From contig CM073322.1 of the NCBI GenBank assembly GCA_037043015.1, positions 5,777,601 to 5,841,600 on the forward strand: 64,000 nt of DNA, given 5' to 3'. The translations under genes were made by a program, and so were the position numbers. The notes under the pieces are model-generated. The model did no database searches and had not been told where the DNA came from. It saw only the letters and a list, made by a program, of their open reading frames with translations. The first letter of the stretch is position 1. The number at the start of each line of letters is the position of its first letter. Positions 46,037 through 57,440 of the stretch are shown here, piece after piece. The stretch is from Bryum argenteum. Lineage: Eukaryota; Streptophyta; Bryopsida; Bryales; Bryaceae.

Positions 46037-48916
46037 ATGGCGGTGCCTGACCTTCACGGAGGCGACAACAAACCATCAGCTCCGAAGAAAGTCATCATCG
46101 ACACTGATCCCGGCATTGGTAAAAATTCTCCATCCCTACCCAGTTCCATCGCTGACCAAATTGATGTCCTCCGCTCTTCGTGCCCTGCATTCTTTTTGCT
46201 CCTCTCTGTTGCCGATCCCTCGCTATTATCTCTCGAGTAAATTTTTTGGCGTTTAATTAGAGTCTAAACACGGTGATAATTGAGGGTTTGAAGCCTTTAC
46301 TTGCATGTTTTTGGTGTCGACATGGTGGTGATTTTTGGAATGTAGCCAGTATGTATTTGTGTGATGGCAGGCTCCTCTGTATTTTCGTGACGTTTCTCAT
46401 CGTTTAATTTCCTCGAGAGTCTCGTTTTTGTTCGAGAGTCTTTCATTAGCTGACGAGGCTCCTATCTGGTAGACTAATTTTTAAAGGTCATATTACATTG
46501 ATCCTAAGAAATGCTCGACCATGTGTGTAGATGATGCGATGGCTATATTTTTCGCCTTGAAGTCTCCGGAGCTGGATGTCATCGGCCTCACCACAATCTT
46601 CGGCAACGTGCAAACAGTCACAGCCACTGTCAATGCACTCCATCTGGTAACAATGATCACACATTCTTCGTTTAATCAACAAAATGGAATGTCCATGTCC
46701 TACATCTTCTCGAAGCTTTTTGATTGCTCTTCCTCTGGATCTGCGGACATGGAACACCTCCATCAATTGAAAAGGTCATGTCCCGATTCTAAAAGATTCA
46801 TCACAGTATGTGCTGGATTACCTCTAAACGATGATCACCACACATACGAGTATGATTTTGTTTTCTTACAAAACATGTATTCGAAGGGAAGCTTGCATTG
46901 AAAGTGACAATGCTTAACCTTGGTTCTCTGCAGTTGGAATTTGCTGGTCGAGAAGACATCCCCGTTTCCGAAGGATTCAGAACATCTCTAAGGGTACGAA
47001 CTTACTCACAAGAGATTGTATTCATGGATAGCACTGTCTTTGATACGATTAGTGGCAGGGGTTTGATTATTATTATTTTTGCTATTGTTTTATGGCAGGG
47101 GGCTGTGAAGGAACATATCGCTGATTTCGTGCACGGCTCCGATGGGCTGGGCAACACGCATCCCACTTTATCAGACAGGAAACCTATCGATACATTTGCC
47201 CCCGATTTTTTGATACAAAAGGTCAATGAATTTCCGGGTGAAGTTACCATCGTGGCTCTGGGCCCACTCACGAACCTTGCAAAGGTACATGTCCTTTCTG
47301 TATTCTCTGTATTGAAAATTTGTACCTAAACTCCAGAAATCTTAATCTTAACCAGAGTCAGGCTTAATTTCACCCTTCAATTATGAGTATTGCTTTCACG
47401 AGAGCGTGATTGATTGGTGATATTTTGCCCTTTCGCGTTTCTGTGATGGTGAACCTTCCTTTTTCGCTCAAGAATGAATGGACGTGATCGCAGGCAGTGG
47501 AGCAAGATCCAACTTTCGCCAAGAAGGTGGGCCAGATTATCATCTTGGGAGGTGCTTTTCAAGTGAATGGCAACGTAAACCCGGCCGCTGAAGCAAACGT
47601 AAGTACTGAATCCTCGACTTTCTGCGGAAGGATTCATACCAGTTTCTGATAGAGGTGTAGAAGCTCAATTAGCTAAGAACTGGAGTTTCTGTGCAGATAT
47701 ACGGTGACCCCGAAGCAGCAGATATTGTGTTCACATGTGGAGCTGACATACTGGTTGTCGGAATTAATATCACCCATCAAGTGTACTGGACAGGTATTAA
47801 TACTGAAAGCGGCAACCCTCAATCTTCCTACTTTTTCTTTCTTTGGCTACGGAAGTTCATAATTGTAAGCATATGTTAATGAAAAGGGGGCCGTGGATGA
47901 ATTCCTGTAAAAAGTTTGGATATGCTCTACAATTCTTCGTCGTGATGCAGGGCAAGACCTGGCAGACCTGGGCGAATCGAGTAGCAAGTTTGGCAAGTAC
48001 TTGTATGCGGCATCGCACTTCTATGCCAAATATCATCGTGAAGCATATGATATCGATGGTATGCAATCTCTCTAGCCCCTGGCCTGCTAGATTCACGAAC
48101 TTATTAGTTCTAGATCATTGCTAATCTAATGGAACAATAAGCCGTTCATTAAAGTCAATGGGTTGTCATTTTATTATGCAAAGGACACTACTACCAGAAT
48201 GTGAGATTGTCTTGATCGAAGGCATTGGCTAATAATGACTTTTGAATTCTCGGTTGGCAGCTATCTACTTGCATGATCCAGCAACAATGGTGGCAGCTGT
48301 TGACCCTTCACTGATGACATACGCCAAGGGGGCTGTCAGAGTCCAGCAAGAGGGAATTTGCCGGGGCCTCACACTCTTCAACAACTCGAATAAACTGTAT
48401 TGTTCTCCTCCTCTCATGCTCTTTTAACTCAGAAACTCACTCCCTCTTCATCTCAAATATGAACAGCCAGATAAGAATCCTCTTCGAATGTCCACCATTG
48501 TCGATTGCGGACAATAAAAGGCTATCTAAATTCATCCCTTTTCAGCTGTAAATAACGTCACAACCATGCATGAATTTGAACCATATCAGTCTAAAATGTA
48601 CACCATAGGATTGAGTGATGATCGACTACATGCTCCAAAGTCATTGTAGTATGACTATTTTATGACATCCTGTTCTCAATTTTCCGACGAGACCAAACAA
48701 ATCATCCCAGATGCTCTATTTTGTCACACCTCGAAAATTCTAAGCCCCGTTTCTATTGAGCCCCGTTTCTATTGCATACATGGACTAACAGGGCACTGAT
48801 TTTGCAGGTGGCACGACCCAACAGATTGGTGCGGGATCCCACCAGTGAAAGTAGCAGTGGCAGTCGAGAGTGAACGAGTAGCTGCGCTTCTAAAAGAACG
48901 CCTTACAGCTCCGTGA
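46037..48916 (+). CDS. URH1: Nucleoside hydrolase (copy B)
   Basis: Paralogue of copy A with the same reaction. Nine exons: 46037-46118, 46531-46646, 46934-46993, 47099-47284, 47494-47598, 47697-47793, 47951-48058, 48261-48396 and 48808-48916. They sum to 999 nt, 332 residues. Exons 2, 3, 5, 6, 7, 8 and 9 have exactly the same lengths as in copy A; exon 4 is one codon longer and exon 1 seven codons longer. Landmarks: KVIIDTDPGIDDAMAI (canonical Asp cluster), GLTTIFGNV, FVHGSDGLGNTH, VALGPLTNLAK, GNVNPAAEAN, YLHDPA and a C-terminal VEVA-like segment. The chosen start is MAVPDLHGG. An in-frame ATG at 45953 would add 28 residues (MFRFVWEISLAV start) resembling a signal or organelle leader; which start is used is open. 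Confidence 0.95.
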
Positions 48917-50638
48917 ACCTCTCACTCTGTTGTTGTTGTTGATTCTCTTGAGAGTTGCGACGGAGCCTTTTCAAGGTATCCTGAATAAAAATCATTCGGG
49001 TAGGTGGAAAGATAGATAGATAGGTAGGTAGAAGATGCAGCCTACTGTACTGTACTCTGACTACACCTATGCAAACGAGATTGGGATCTTAGCGATCTTA
49101 GCCATGAAAATTGGTCTGTCACTGAGATTCTGAGTTGGAGTTCTGGTGTATTGATGGAGGAGGGACTTGCAGTTCCTTCCATTCGAAAGGATTCTATACG
49201 ATTCATGTGACAGCTCTTCAGGAAGCTTATTATTATCATGCCAATATTTGAGCTCAGTCACCCTCCTCCTATTTCTCTTTGTCCGTGAAATCATAATTGA
49301 CTGGATAGTGCTCATTTGTGCTTCACTCTATGCTTGTCCTGTGAGGAGTGCTCCCATTCATTTTGAGGGAGCTTTATATTCTATAATAACCTTCTCTTAG
49401 GGCAATGTGGAACATATAGCACTCTCACATGTCTTTACACCGGGTCTTCAACCGCGTTGGTAAACCCGTTGGTAGAACTTGCAAACTTGGTGAGTGTTTT
49501 CTAAAATACTGTTCGAGGCTATCTCTGTGAGCTTGATTTTAGAAATTGTATTGCACCTAAAAAACCCTATTTGAGTGTTGAACATAGGACAAATAAGCTT
49601 ACATTTGCACTTGTTCATGAGAGTTTAATTATTGGTGTAACATTATTTAGGTGAATGAGTCATCATTTGAAATTGGCAAAAGTCTGCGGTAAATGAGAGT
49701 GTGGCAAAAGTTTGCGGCAAATTAGAGTGTGGCAAAAGGCATATAATTGGGATTGTATAGCACCAAGTTTTAAGTTTGGACGTAGTTCAATAATGGTTTG
49801 GAGTCTCCATTCCTTCATAAAAGAGACCAAGCAAGTGATTTTGTGAGTACTAAGCGGGAGCATTTTTTACATGATCACCCTAAGCAATTGAGAATGATGG
49901 AAGATGGCGATCTAGTCCACCGTAGCCTATTGCAATGTGCCATCACATCCAGATACTGTACCATTTCATCATTTGATAAATCATCCTGACTTTCATCTTC
50001 TCTTCCTATTTATATCCTGCTATTTTTCCTGAGAAAGTAATCAGCATGGGTAAACATAGACACATGCCTACATTTCGAAAGTCCTCATTTGAATCGTATC
50101 AGGATCTTCAACCCGTTTGACATGTACCACCGGCAGTGAGCGTCTGTGCACTCAGTTGACTTTGAGAGATCCTGGCCCACTTGTCGAAGTGCCTTGAAGT
50201 TACCTGGAGCTCAGATTTGTGGAGCACGACCATCGCATTTGTAAGTGAGAGAGAGAGACGAGCTCCGGCAAGAGATCGAGCATTCCATTCTTCGACAACT
50301 CGGCATATATAGCGCATGCTTTTGACATCCTCGATCGCGATCGATCGATGAGGTTAGGATTTCGGGTGTCAGGGTTGCAATGCACTTATACATGTTCATC
50401 TCTACAAGAGCAGGAGCTTGAGAAGGCAGGGCTTCGACGGAAGTTCGTACGATTCACGCTCTTTTCTCATGCATGCTCGTGTCTGAGCTTTAAACTAGAT
50501 CCGACGGAGCTTTTGAAGTACGGTTAACAATGTTACTGTGTTAGGGATTCTATGATGACAGTTTCAACCTCTGAATTCTAATGTACACAAGCTTGCCTCG
50601 CTCTGTCAGTTGACGTGTTGGAAGAGGCAACATTTAAG
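48917..50638. other. Intergenic DNA and promoter region of KIX gene A
   Basis: The left part is the 3' flank of nucleoside hydrolase B, with a (GATA/GGTA)n run at 49009-49032. A TATA-like CATATATAG lies at 50303-50311. A short self-complementary GATCGCGATCGATCGAT stretch is at 50334-50350. No other gene is visible. Confidence 0.4.
50303..50311 (+). promoter_or_regulatory. Candidate TATA box for KIX gene A
   Basis: CATATATAG about 330 bp upstream of the start codon at 50639. Placement is plausible only if the leader is long; no other evidence. Confidence 0.25.
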
Positions 50639-51464
50639 ATGTCTAGAAGTTGGGAGAATTTCGGAACGTCGGAAAATTGGGGACCGGATGCTTGGCGTGA
50701 TCATGTTCCGATGCCAGCTCGGCAAAAACTAGTGTTAAAAATGTAAGCCTGAAGATTCTCGGCCTCCATTCTTAGACTCGTTACCAGATGAATGCACAAT
50801 ACAATTCGATACGGGCTATCTGATCACTTTCTGAGACGAGATTAGTATGTCATTTCTTAGTATTACTTTAAATTGGATCCGTAATTATACTTGAAAAAAT
50901 GTGTAGTTGGAAAAAAATGACTATTCCTCTAGATAGCATGGGTGTAGTCTCACCCGAACATTCATGTGAATCTTCTTTCCTCTAGATAGCATGGGTGTAG
51001 TCTCACCCGAACATTCATGTGAATCTTCTGCTGTTGTATGCTACAGGTTGTCCCAGTTGCAGCTAAACAATCCCGAGGTAGGACAGGATGAGCTTCTCAA
51101 GATTGCGACGTCGATGGAAGAACAAATCTTCAAGGATGCACTCGATCGAGTAAGTGTATTAATAGATCTTTGCTTTCCAACAAGCCATTCAATGCAAGTG
51201 CTGAGATTGATACCGTTGCAGTAGCTCAGAAGTTCCTATTTTCCATCAGCGATTGGCATCATTCTCTGTGTTGTACAGGACTACTACAAACGGAAGATGG
51301 AAAGTAAGATGACGGAGCTGGAGAGGGGCGGCAAATTGAGTGAGAGTGAATTGAAGGGCAACGAGAATGTGACGGAGGGTGCCGAGAATGTGACGGAGGG
51401 CAACGAGAATGAGACGGAGGGTGGTGAAGAGATCGAGCCAGAGGGCAACGAGGTTGAGACATAG
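50639..51464 (+). CDS. Stand-alone KIX-domain protein A (MED15-type)
   Basis: Three exons, 50639-50742, 51047-51149 and 51279-51464; 393 nt, 130 residues. The KIX fold is a three-helix domain that in MED15 and CBP/p300 binds activation domains of transcription factors. Here exon 1 supplies helix 1 (AWRDHVPMPARQKLVLKM), exon 2 the middle (GQDELLKIATSMEEQIF) and exon 3 the last helix (DYYKRKMESKMTELE). These align with the MED15 pattern W-R...R-x-x-I-V...G-Q-E/D...L-x-x-I-A...E-E-x-I...D-Y-x-R-K-I-S. The tail (about residue 90 on) is an acidic repeat based on N-E-N-V-T-E-G. It has no Gln-rich region, so it is not a whole Mediator subunit. Introns fall at the same sites and phases (2, 0) as in KIX genes B and C. 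The third helix is the most diverged of the three genes. Confidence 0.75.
50924..51029 (+). repeat. 53-bp perfect tandem duplication in intron 1 of KIX A
   Basis: The unit beginning TTCCTCTAGATAGCATGGG occurs twice back to back (50924-50976, 50977-51029) and ends only 18 bp before exon 2, so it lies over the branch-point region of the intron. Confidence 0.95.
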
Positions 51465-52871
51465 ACCACTTAGAATGAGTTTGAGGAGCTGAGGATCTAG
51501 TTTTTGACTTGTGTGTGCGCATATGCATTTGAAATTTTTCAGCCACAATCACTTTCATGTATTTTGTAGTGCTTTTATGAAGTGAGTACACCAAGTGGTT
51601 ATGAATAGAAATTACAGTTAACCACCCCAGCAAAAATCAAGCAATTTCGAATTGAGCTCTTGCTTCCAATTGCCTCGCTCTGCATAGGAGCGTCATTGCC
51701 CTAATTCTTCTTCAGAAATTAGTGCTTCATCAGAAAAATATGGTACCAAGTGTGCAATTCAAATAAAAAGCAAGAGACAAGGTGAGGAGGTAACAAAAAC
51801 TTAAAGAACTAAAAAGAAAAGGTGATATCACCTTGGGACACCAAAGGTTTTTTCTACAAAGCATACTCATCCAAAAGGCAATAATATTTTTTGCTGGTAG
51901 TGAAAACGTCTCTTAAATTTTTAAACTAAAATCTCGTTTTTCTTTTTTGACATAGAGAGTGAAATTTTGAGAAGCAAGGATTAGATTATGTTCATATAAA
52001 AGAAGATATTCAACTCTTTTATACAGTTGAATGAGAACTCAATCTGTGCAAAAGTTGAACAATTTGAACATTTACACCTTTAGAAACTGAACATTCAGAC
52101 CTGCAGAGATGGAACAAATTAGAATGGGAAGAATCGAACGATCCCAGATAGAAACCTCCCTGTGACAATTTTTTCATGAAATTTGTTGGAAGTGGAAATC
52201 AAAATATGTTGCACGCGATGCACATAATGAGCATAGGAATCGAACAGACGTCTCTCACATGCCTGAAACTCAAAAGTCTCACATCCGAATTTGATTCAGA
52301 TTCTTCAACCCATGTGCATCAGACTCTCTGCGTGTCTGTGCAGACATTTGTACAGACATTAACAAGCAGAGATCGTGCTTCACTTGCTTGCAGCCCATTT
52401 TTTGTGCCGGAGAAGACGATTGCATTTAGATTTTGAAAGTGGGACAACTCGGCAGGTAGCCTAAGTATGATTTTCATGTCTTTTAACATCCTTAGGATTA
52501 GGGAAGTCACCATTGCGATCGGCACTTCGATGATCATAAATGGAAGTCAGAGAGGAAAACAGGAGGCTCGTGACAAAGGAAGTTCGTGCATCCATATGTG
52601 TTGAGAGCTTTTGGCTGCTGTCATGTTTTGATCATTCATGTTTTCGATCAAGCTTGTGATCTTACCTTCCGCTTTTTTTTGGGTCTGTCTTGAGCATCGG
52701 TGATTTTTGTGATGCGATTTCAGAACAGTTTCAACCTTTTTCGATATTCTGCCACTGCAGGAGTTTGGCTGTGCAATGGAATCTAACATAACCTTGAATG
52801 TCTTGCTCAGCTGACTGTGGACAGAGAAGCCACGCTTTTATTGACAATTTTATTGAAATACGAGCTCCAAC
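51465..52871. other. Intergenic DNA between KIX genes A and B
   Basis: Short frames only, none recognisable. No KIX-like exon is visible here on either strand. Confidence 0.4.
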
Positions 52872-54128
52872 ATGGAGAAATCTTGGCGTGAGTCGGTGCC
52901 GCAGGAAGATCGGCAAGACATGGTGAAAAGAATGTAAGTATGGCCTCCATTCTTACATGTTGCTTTCTGCTAGGTTTCTGCGATCCTTATAAACATCATT
53001 ACACAAGAGTTTGTTTATTAGTTTTAGAAACATTAGTTGCGAACCATGACACTAAATGTTACATGTCAGTGTAGGGCTTGTACAACATTCACCTTCAAAA
53101 TATAACACTAAATGTGAGAGGACTCTGCATGTTTATTTTCATGATTTCGCTTTCAGTTGGATGCACTTGGAAAAGTTGTCGGCGGCCATGGTCTTGATTG
53201 TGGGCATGTGTGCTGCAGCCATGGTGTGTTGGTACTTTTTATGGATCCAAATGCAGGAGAGGATGGTAGTGTTGAGTTTCTAAAGCTCGCACGGATGTTC
53301 GAAGACAAAGTCTTTCTAGATGCTCATGATCACGTAAGTCTGCTTTCCAACACCCCTATGCAAGTGTTGTGTCTCATAGCGGTAAAATTCTTACTATTTC
53401 TTTTGAAGAGCTCAACTTGCACCACATTACTTTGTAATTTGTGAGTTCTACAAGAAGTTGACCCTATCAAGTTTGGCATGTCTCTACAGCAAGATTATCT
53501 TCGACAAATCTCAATGAAAATGTTAGGGCTAGGCAAGGAGAATGGTATTGTGATTGAAGAGAATGACGAGGAGGTTGATAAGAACGAGGAGGTTGAGGAG
53601 TATAAGAGAGAAGTTAATGCGAATGAGGAGGAGGTTGACGAATATGATAATGAGGAGGAGGTTGACGAATATGATAATGAGGAGGAGGTTGACGAATATG
53701 ATAATGAGGAGGAGGTTGAAAAATATGAGGATGAGGAGGAGGTTAATGAATATGATAATGAGGAGGAGGTTGACAAATATGAGAATGAGGAGGAGGTTGA
53801 CGAATATGAGAATGGGGAGGAGGTTGACAAATTTGAGAATGAGGAGGAGGCTGTCGAATATGAGAATGGGGAGGAGGTTGACAAATATGAGAATGAGTGT
53901 GAGGTGAATAAGAATGATAAGGAGGAATATGAGAATAAAGGCAGGGTGGATAAGAATGATGAAGAGGTGTATGAGAATATTAAGGAATGCCTTGTGATTG
54001 AGGTAGAGGTCAAGGAAATTGAGAGAGTAGTTGATGCAAATTTGACCGCATTGATAGAGGCTGACAAGAATAAAAATAAGACAAAAGTGGACAAAAATTC
54101 AATGATATACTTCTCTCATTATGGCTAG
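52872..54128 (+). CDS. Stand-alone KIX-domain protein B with long acidic repeat tail
   Basis: Three exons, 52872-52933, 53219-53333 and 53490-54128; 816 nt, 271 residues. The KIX domain spans about residues 1-80: SWRESVPQEDRQDMVKRI, then AGEDGSVEFLKLARMFEDKVF, then QDYLRQISMKMLGL. The exon 2 acceptor (GTGTGCTGCAG) is chosen because it alone keeps phase with exon 1 and restores the KIX alignment; KIX gene C uses the same acceptor word. From about residue 87 to 205 the tail is a 9-residue repeat close to N-E-E-E-V-D-E-Y-D, about 12 copies with E/K/N/F variants, giving a highly acidic, probably disordered region. Then comes a short Lys/Asn-rich end. Acidic tails of this kind can act as activation domains or histone-binding segments; that is inference. 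Confidence 0.75.
53570..53910 (+). repeat. 27-bp coding repeat in KIX gene B
   Basis: In-frame tandem copies of a 27-bp unit (AATGAGGAGGAGGTTGACGA core) encode the acidic tail. The first copies (53625-53710) are almost identical, later ones diverge, suggesting recent expansion on the 5' side. The complementary strand is also open but codes only a low-complexity Ser-rich shadow. Confidence 0.95.
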
Positions 54129-54382
54129 ATTGAAAATTTTCTACCAAGTTATTATTTTTGTACAAATTTAAATTAATACAAAGTTTGAGTAATATTTTTT
54201 AAACAAATCAAACAAATTGAATAGAAGAATCTTGTATTACTAATACGCACTTATTTTTATGAAATATAAAGATGAAATGAAATCATACTATCTTTTATAT
54301 TTTATAAAGATCAATTGAAATTTTGTTTTTATTATACAAAATGGGAACGCCTCTACAACTTTGATGTTCTATTTGTTTATTG
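54129..54382. other. 3' flank of KIX gene B
   Basis: AT-rich sequence up to the target duplication of the next SINE; no gene. Confidence 0.4.
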
Positions 54383-54395
54383 GTGGTCATCATCT

Positions 54396-54717
54396 GAGGA
54401 GGTCGTGGGTTCTATTCCCCATGCCGGCGTGGTGCTCACCACTATAGTCCACCCAACTATTGTGGGGGGTCTTTGGGCCTTGTTGTATGGGTACCTCAAA
54501 GCCCTTTGGGGGGATACTATGTCAAGTATCTTCAAGGCATTAGTAACTAGGCTAGAAACTAGCGTAGTTATAGTGTCCACCCTCGAGAGGGGGAAGTAGT
54601 ATTGTTCCAATTTCCCCTTGTCCGGTGGCCATCGGGATATTAGCATTACGAACGGACACTTCATTCACGCCGGCCCCTTAGAGAGGGACCGGAGTTTCTA
54701 ACTAACTAACTAACTAA
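54396..54717 (+). mobile_element. SINE copy, 5'-truncated, with 13-bp target duplication
   Basis: It begins inside the tRNA-like head (GAGGAGGTCGTGGG, B box GGTTCTATTCC at 54408-54418) and ends with a (CTAA)n tail. The 13-bp word GTGGTCATCATCT flanks both sides perfectly (54383-54395 and 54718-54730). This confirms insertion by target-primed reverse transcription. It is the better-preserved copy of the element at 27518-27873. Confidence 0.9.
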
Positions 54718-54730
54718 GTGGTCATCATCT

Positions 54731-56829
54731 TTTTTATGTCTTTAGAATGAATTTGATTGTGAGTAAATATTGGTGTTGCATGTGATGAAAGAATTGCGTT
54801 ATCACAAATTGAAATTGATGATACAACTTCTCAAAAACCGTTGTATTTGATCCTCAAATGTAATTGCCATAATTTTTATAAGTAAAAACTCAAATTTCAC
54901 TTTAGCCTTAGTCACAAACACGTACCAAAGTCTCTTGATAGTAAAGAGTCATTTTGGAACATCTCTACCGATATAATGTGAAGGGACCCTACAAGATGAA
55001 TAACCCACACACGCCCAGGTCCTAAGAAGTCACCAAAAACCTTAAGTAATCAGGTAAACCGGGAATCCCTAAAGTGACCTGCTACTACAAGGCTGAGATG
55101 GCCAAAAAGTTGAGGGTAGTTGCAAGGGAAGAACCTAACCGGGAGGAAGGAGAGATAAGTTTGGGTCACATTTCTGGGCACGTGAATGAAAGGAAAAAGT
55201 GTTCTCATCCAACACTTCCTAAATAACTCAAATATTCCTCTGAAGTACCAACATTCTAGGATGCCCATCGATATGATTCTTGTCATGCTCACTACCTTAC
55301 TCTAGTATCAAATGCCTGCCTTAATACTCTTCTTACTTTACCTTTCTTTTGATGTCAGCTGCCCGCCAATATGAGTCTCGTCCGGACTTTGTTATCGTCG
55401 TATTCTTTTTAACTTCCTTCTTTGATATTATTTGTATTTGGTTTCTTGTTTGTTCAAGGACATGTCTACGTGGATTCAATGTTTGCTTAACTCCATGCCA
55501 TCAAGAAATGTATCAATTGTTCTATGTGTTTTGGAATTGCTCTGCTTCATCAATCCTAATGTTGTCCTAGAGTGTTGGAATGCTCATCGAAATGTTGTAA
55601 GGAGACCAGGTCTCAAGAAGTTGTTCCAAGTGTTGTTGGAACAATTCAATGATGGTCTCTAGTTGAAAATGCCTTTGCAGGACTTGAAGCCCCTCATCAC
55701 TTTAATTCTTCCTGAGGGCGTTTCTAGTATGTTATTCTTTGTGATTGTGAACGTCTTGAGAATTATCCTCGGTGTTACAAGCTTCTCAAAACTCTTTATT
55801 TCAAGCGCCAATCTCCGGATGTGTGTCAACCTGACCAAGTACTGGTTGGTCAACGTTAATCTTATCTCTCTTCGTAGAACTTTGGATGCTGCTTGCTACA
55901 TGCTTTGGCCTTTTCAAGGAGATTTCAACCCATCAAGCATGAATATTCATAATATATTTACAGATATTCTTCCCTTCATTTATCCCTTACATAAGTTTAA
56001 GTCTACGTCGGATTATATAAAGCATTCTCGTAGGCCACGACAAATACACTATGAAGTTGCACATGCCTTGATTCCTTGAATTACTAGAAAGCCCTTTCTT
56101 GAGAACTTTCCTCCTTTTAGGTTGTCAGCTGCAGGCCGACTCTCTTCAAAACTTGTAAGTAAACTCTTTTCTAATTTAAATATAGAAATATATCCACACT
56201 ATGGTTGACCAATTCTTTGCAAATTGGCATTTGTTGGTCGAGGGCCAACTTAATTATAGACTATAGAATTTTTCCATAAATAGTTAAATATGAGTTCAAA
56301 TGACCTCAGCCAAAAAGTTTACCAAATCAACAAGGGGATGCCTAGAAAGGTTACAGACACAATCATCAAGCTTTTTGGTAATTTTCAAATCATTTAATTC
56401 AAAATTGTCAAAATTTGAGATTCTCGATGTTTTTGGAAAAAAGCTCAAAATAAAAAAACTCATAAAGGTAACTACTCACAATTCCCTTTTTCTTAAAATA
56501 AAGTACAATAAATGTCATGCTTGCTTTTCCAAATCACTCATTTATGCCTATTTTCAAAGAAAATTGCACAAATGTTTAAAAGCGGAATGAGTCTTCAAAA
56601 TTTTGCTTATGCATTTTCAACTTATATATCTACATGGAGAAAAATATGAGATTTTATTTTTGGGCCACAAATCTTAAGTCTCGCTTTGCTCAAATTAGAC
56701 TAGGTCTCCCACACAGTGCCAAAAAAACGGTTTGCATCAATTTTGAATGCTATAATCCCACAATTGGTGCAGATCCAATGGTTGAATTTAGAAATGGTAA
56801 TTTTGTTAGTAGTTTCCTTTGAGACCTTA
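54731..56829. other. Intergenic DNA with unassigned open frames
   Basis: Two neighbouring plus-strand frames (55432-55662, with a Leu-rich LLNSMPSRNVSIVLCVLELL segment, and 55663-56079, starting MKMPLQDLKPLITLILPEGV) could be remnants of one gene. I recognise no domain and could not build a spliced model, so I do not call them genes. Confidence 0.3.
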
Positions 56830-57059
56830 CAATTGAGAATCCTATCAATTTGAAAATATTTCAACCTTACCTCAATCTCCACAAGGTGACAAGAAATCGC
56901 AATTTCTGAGTTGGAGATAAAAAACATTTGGACCTTTAGTGGTTTTATTGAAGGGTTGAGTCTTTAACACATGAAAATGAGAAAACTTAATATATAAAAA
57001 CTGTGTTTATATCTTGTTAGTTAATCACCTCTTTTTTCAAGAGGTAAGAAGACAAATTG

Positions 57060-57440
57060 AGATATCATTATTTCACGGAGCGTTTGGCAACCAACCAATA
57101 TTATGATGTTTCACTCTTTTACCCAAACTCAAGATATCAGCGATATCACAATATTTGTTAGTGACCATCGGTTTGGCAACCCTTCATTTATACAAATTAA
57201 TACCATGATATTTCCAAACTCATGATTTTTCAGTAGAAAAAAAATCAAGATATTCCCAAAATCACAAGTCTCCTCAACCATCCGTTTGGCAGCCCTTCAT
57301 TTTCATCATACAAAAGGATCATGATATTTCCAAAGATCATAATCTTTCATGGAAAATCCACCTTTTCCCAAAATCGCAATTTCCATTAGTAACCACCCGT
57401 TTGGCAACCTATCAATATCATGATATTCCAAAGGAATTGA
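57060..57440 (+). repeat. Tandem blocks rich in TATCATGATATT
   Basis: Four or so imperfect blocks, each containing CCGTTTGGCAACCC followed by ATCATGATATT words. They are present also in the right copy of the duplication (60640-60980). Confidence 0.7.

Noticed and set aside
53157..53333. Alternative exon 2 of KIX gene B starting at TTTCAG|TTGGATG
   Set aside because: It cannot be joined in phase to exon 1, and it inserts about 20 residues in the middle of the KIX domain. The GTGTGCTGCAG acceptor at 53218 fits phase and alignment.
53495..54094. 199-codon Ser-rich frame on the minus strand
   Set aside because: Complement of the acidic repeat of KIX gene B; the plus strand has the KIX domain, the splice structure and the phase.
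55432..56079. Two Leu-rich neighbouring frames as a gene
   Set aside because: No recognisable domain and no spliced model; kept only as a note in the intergenic entry.
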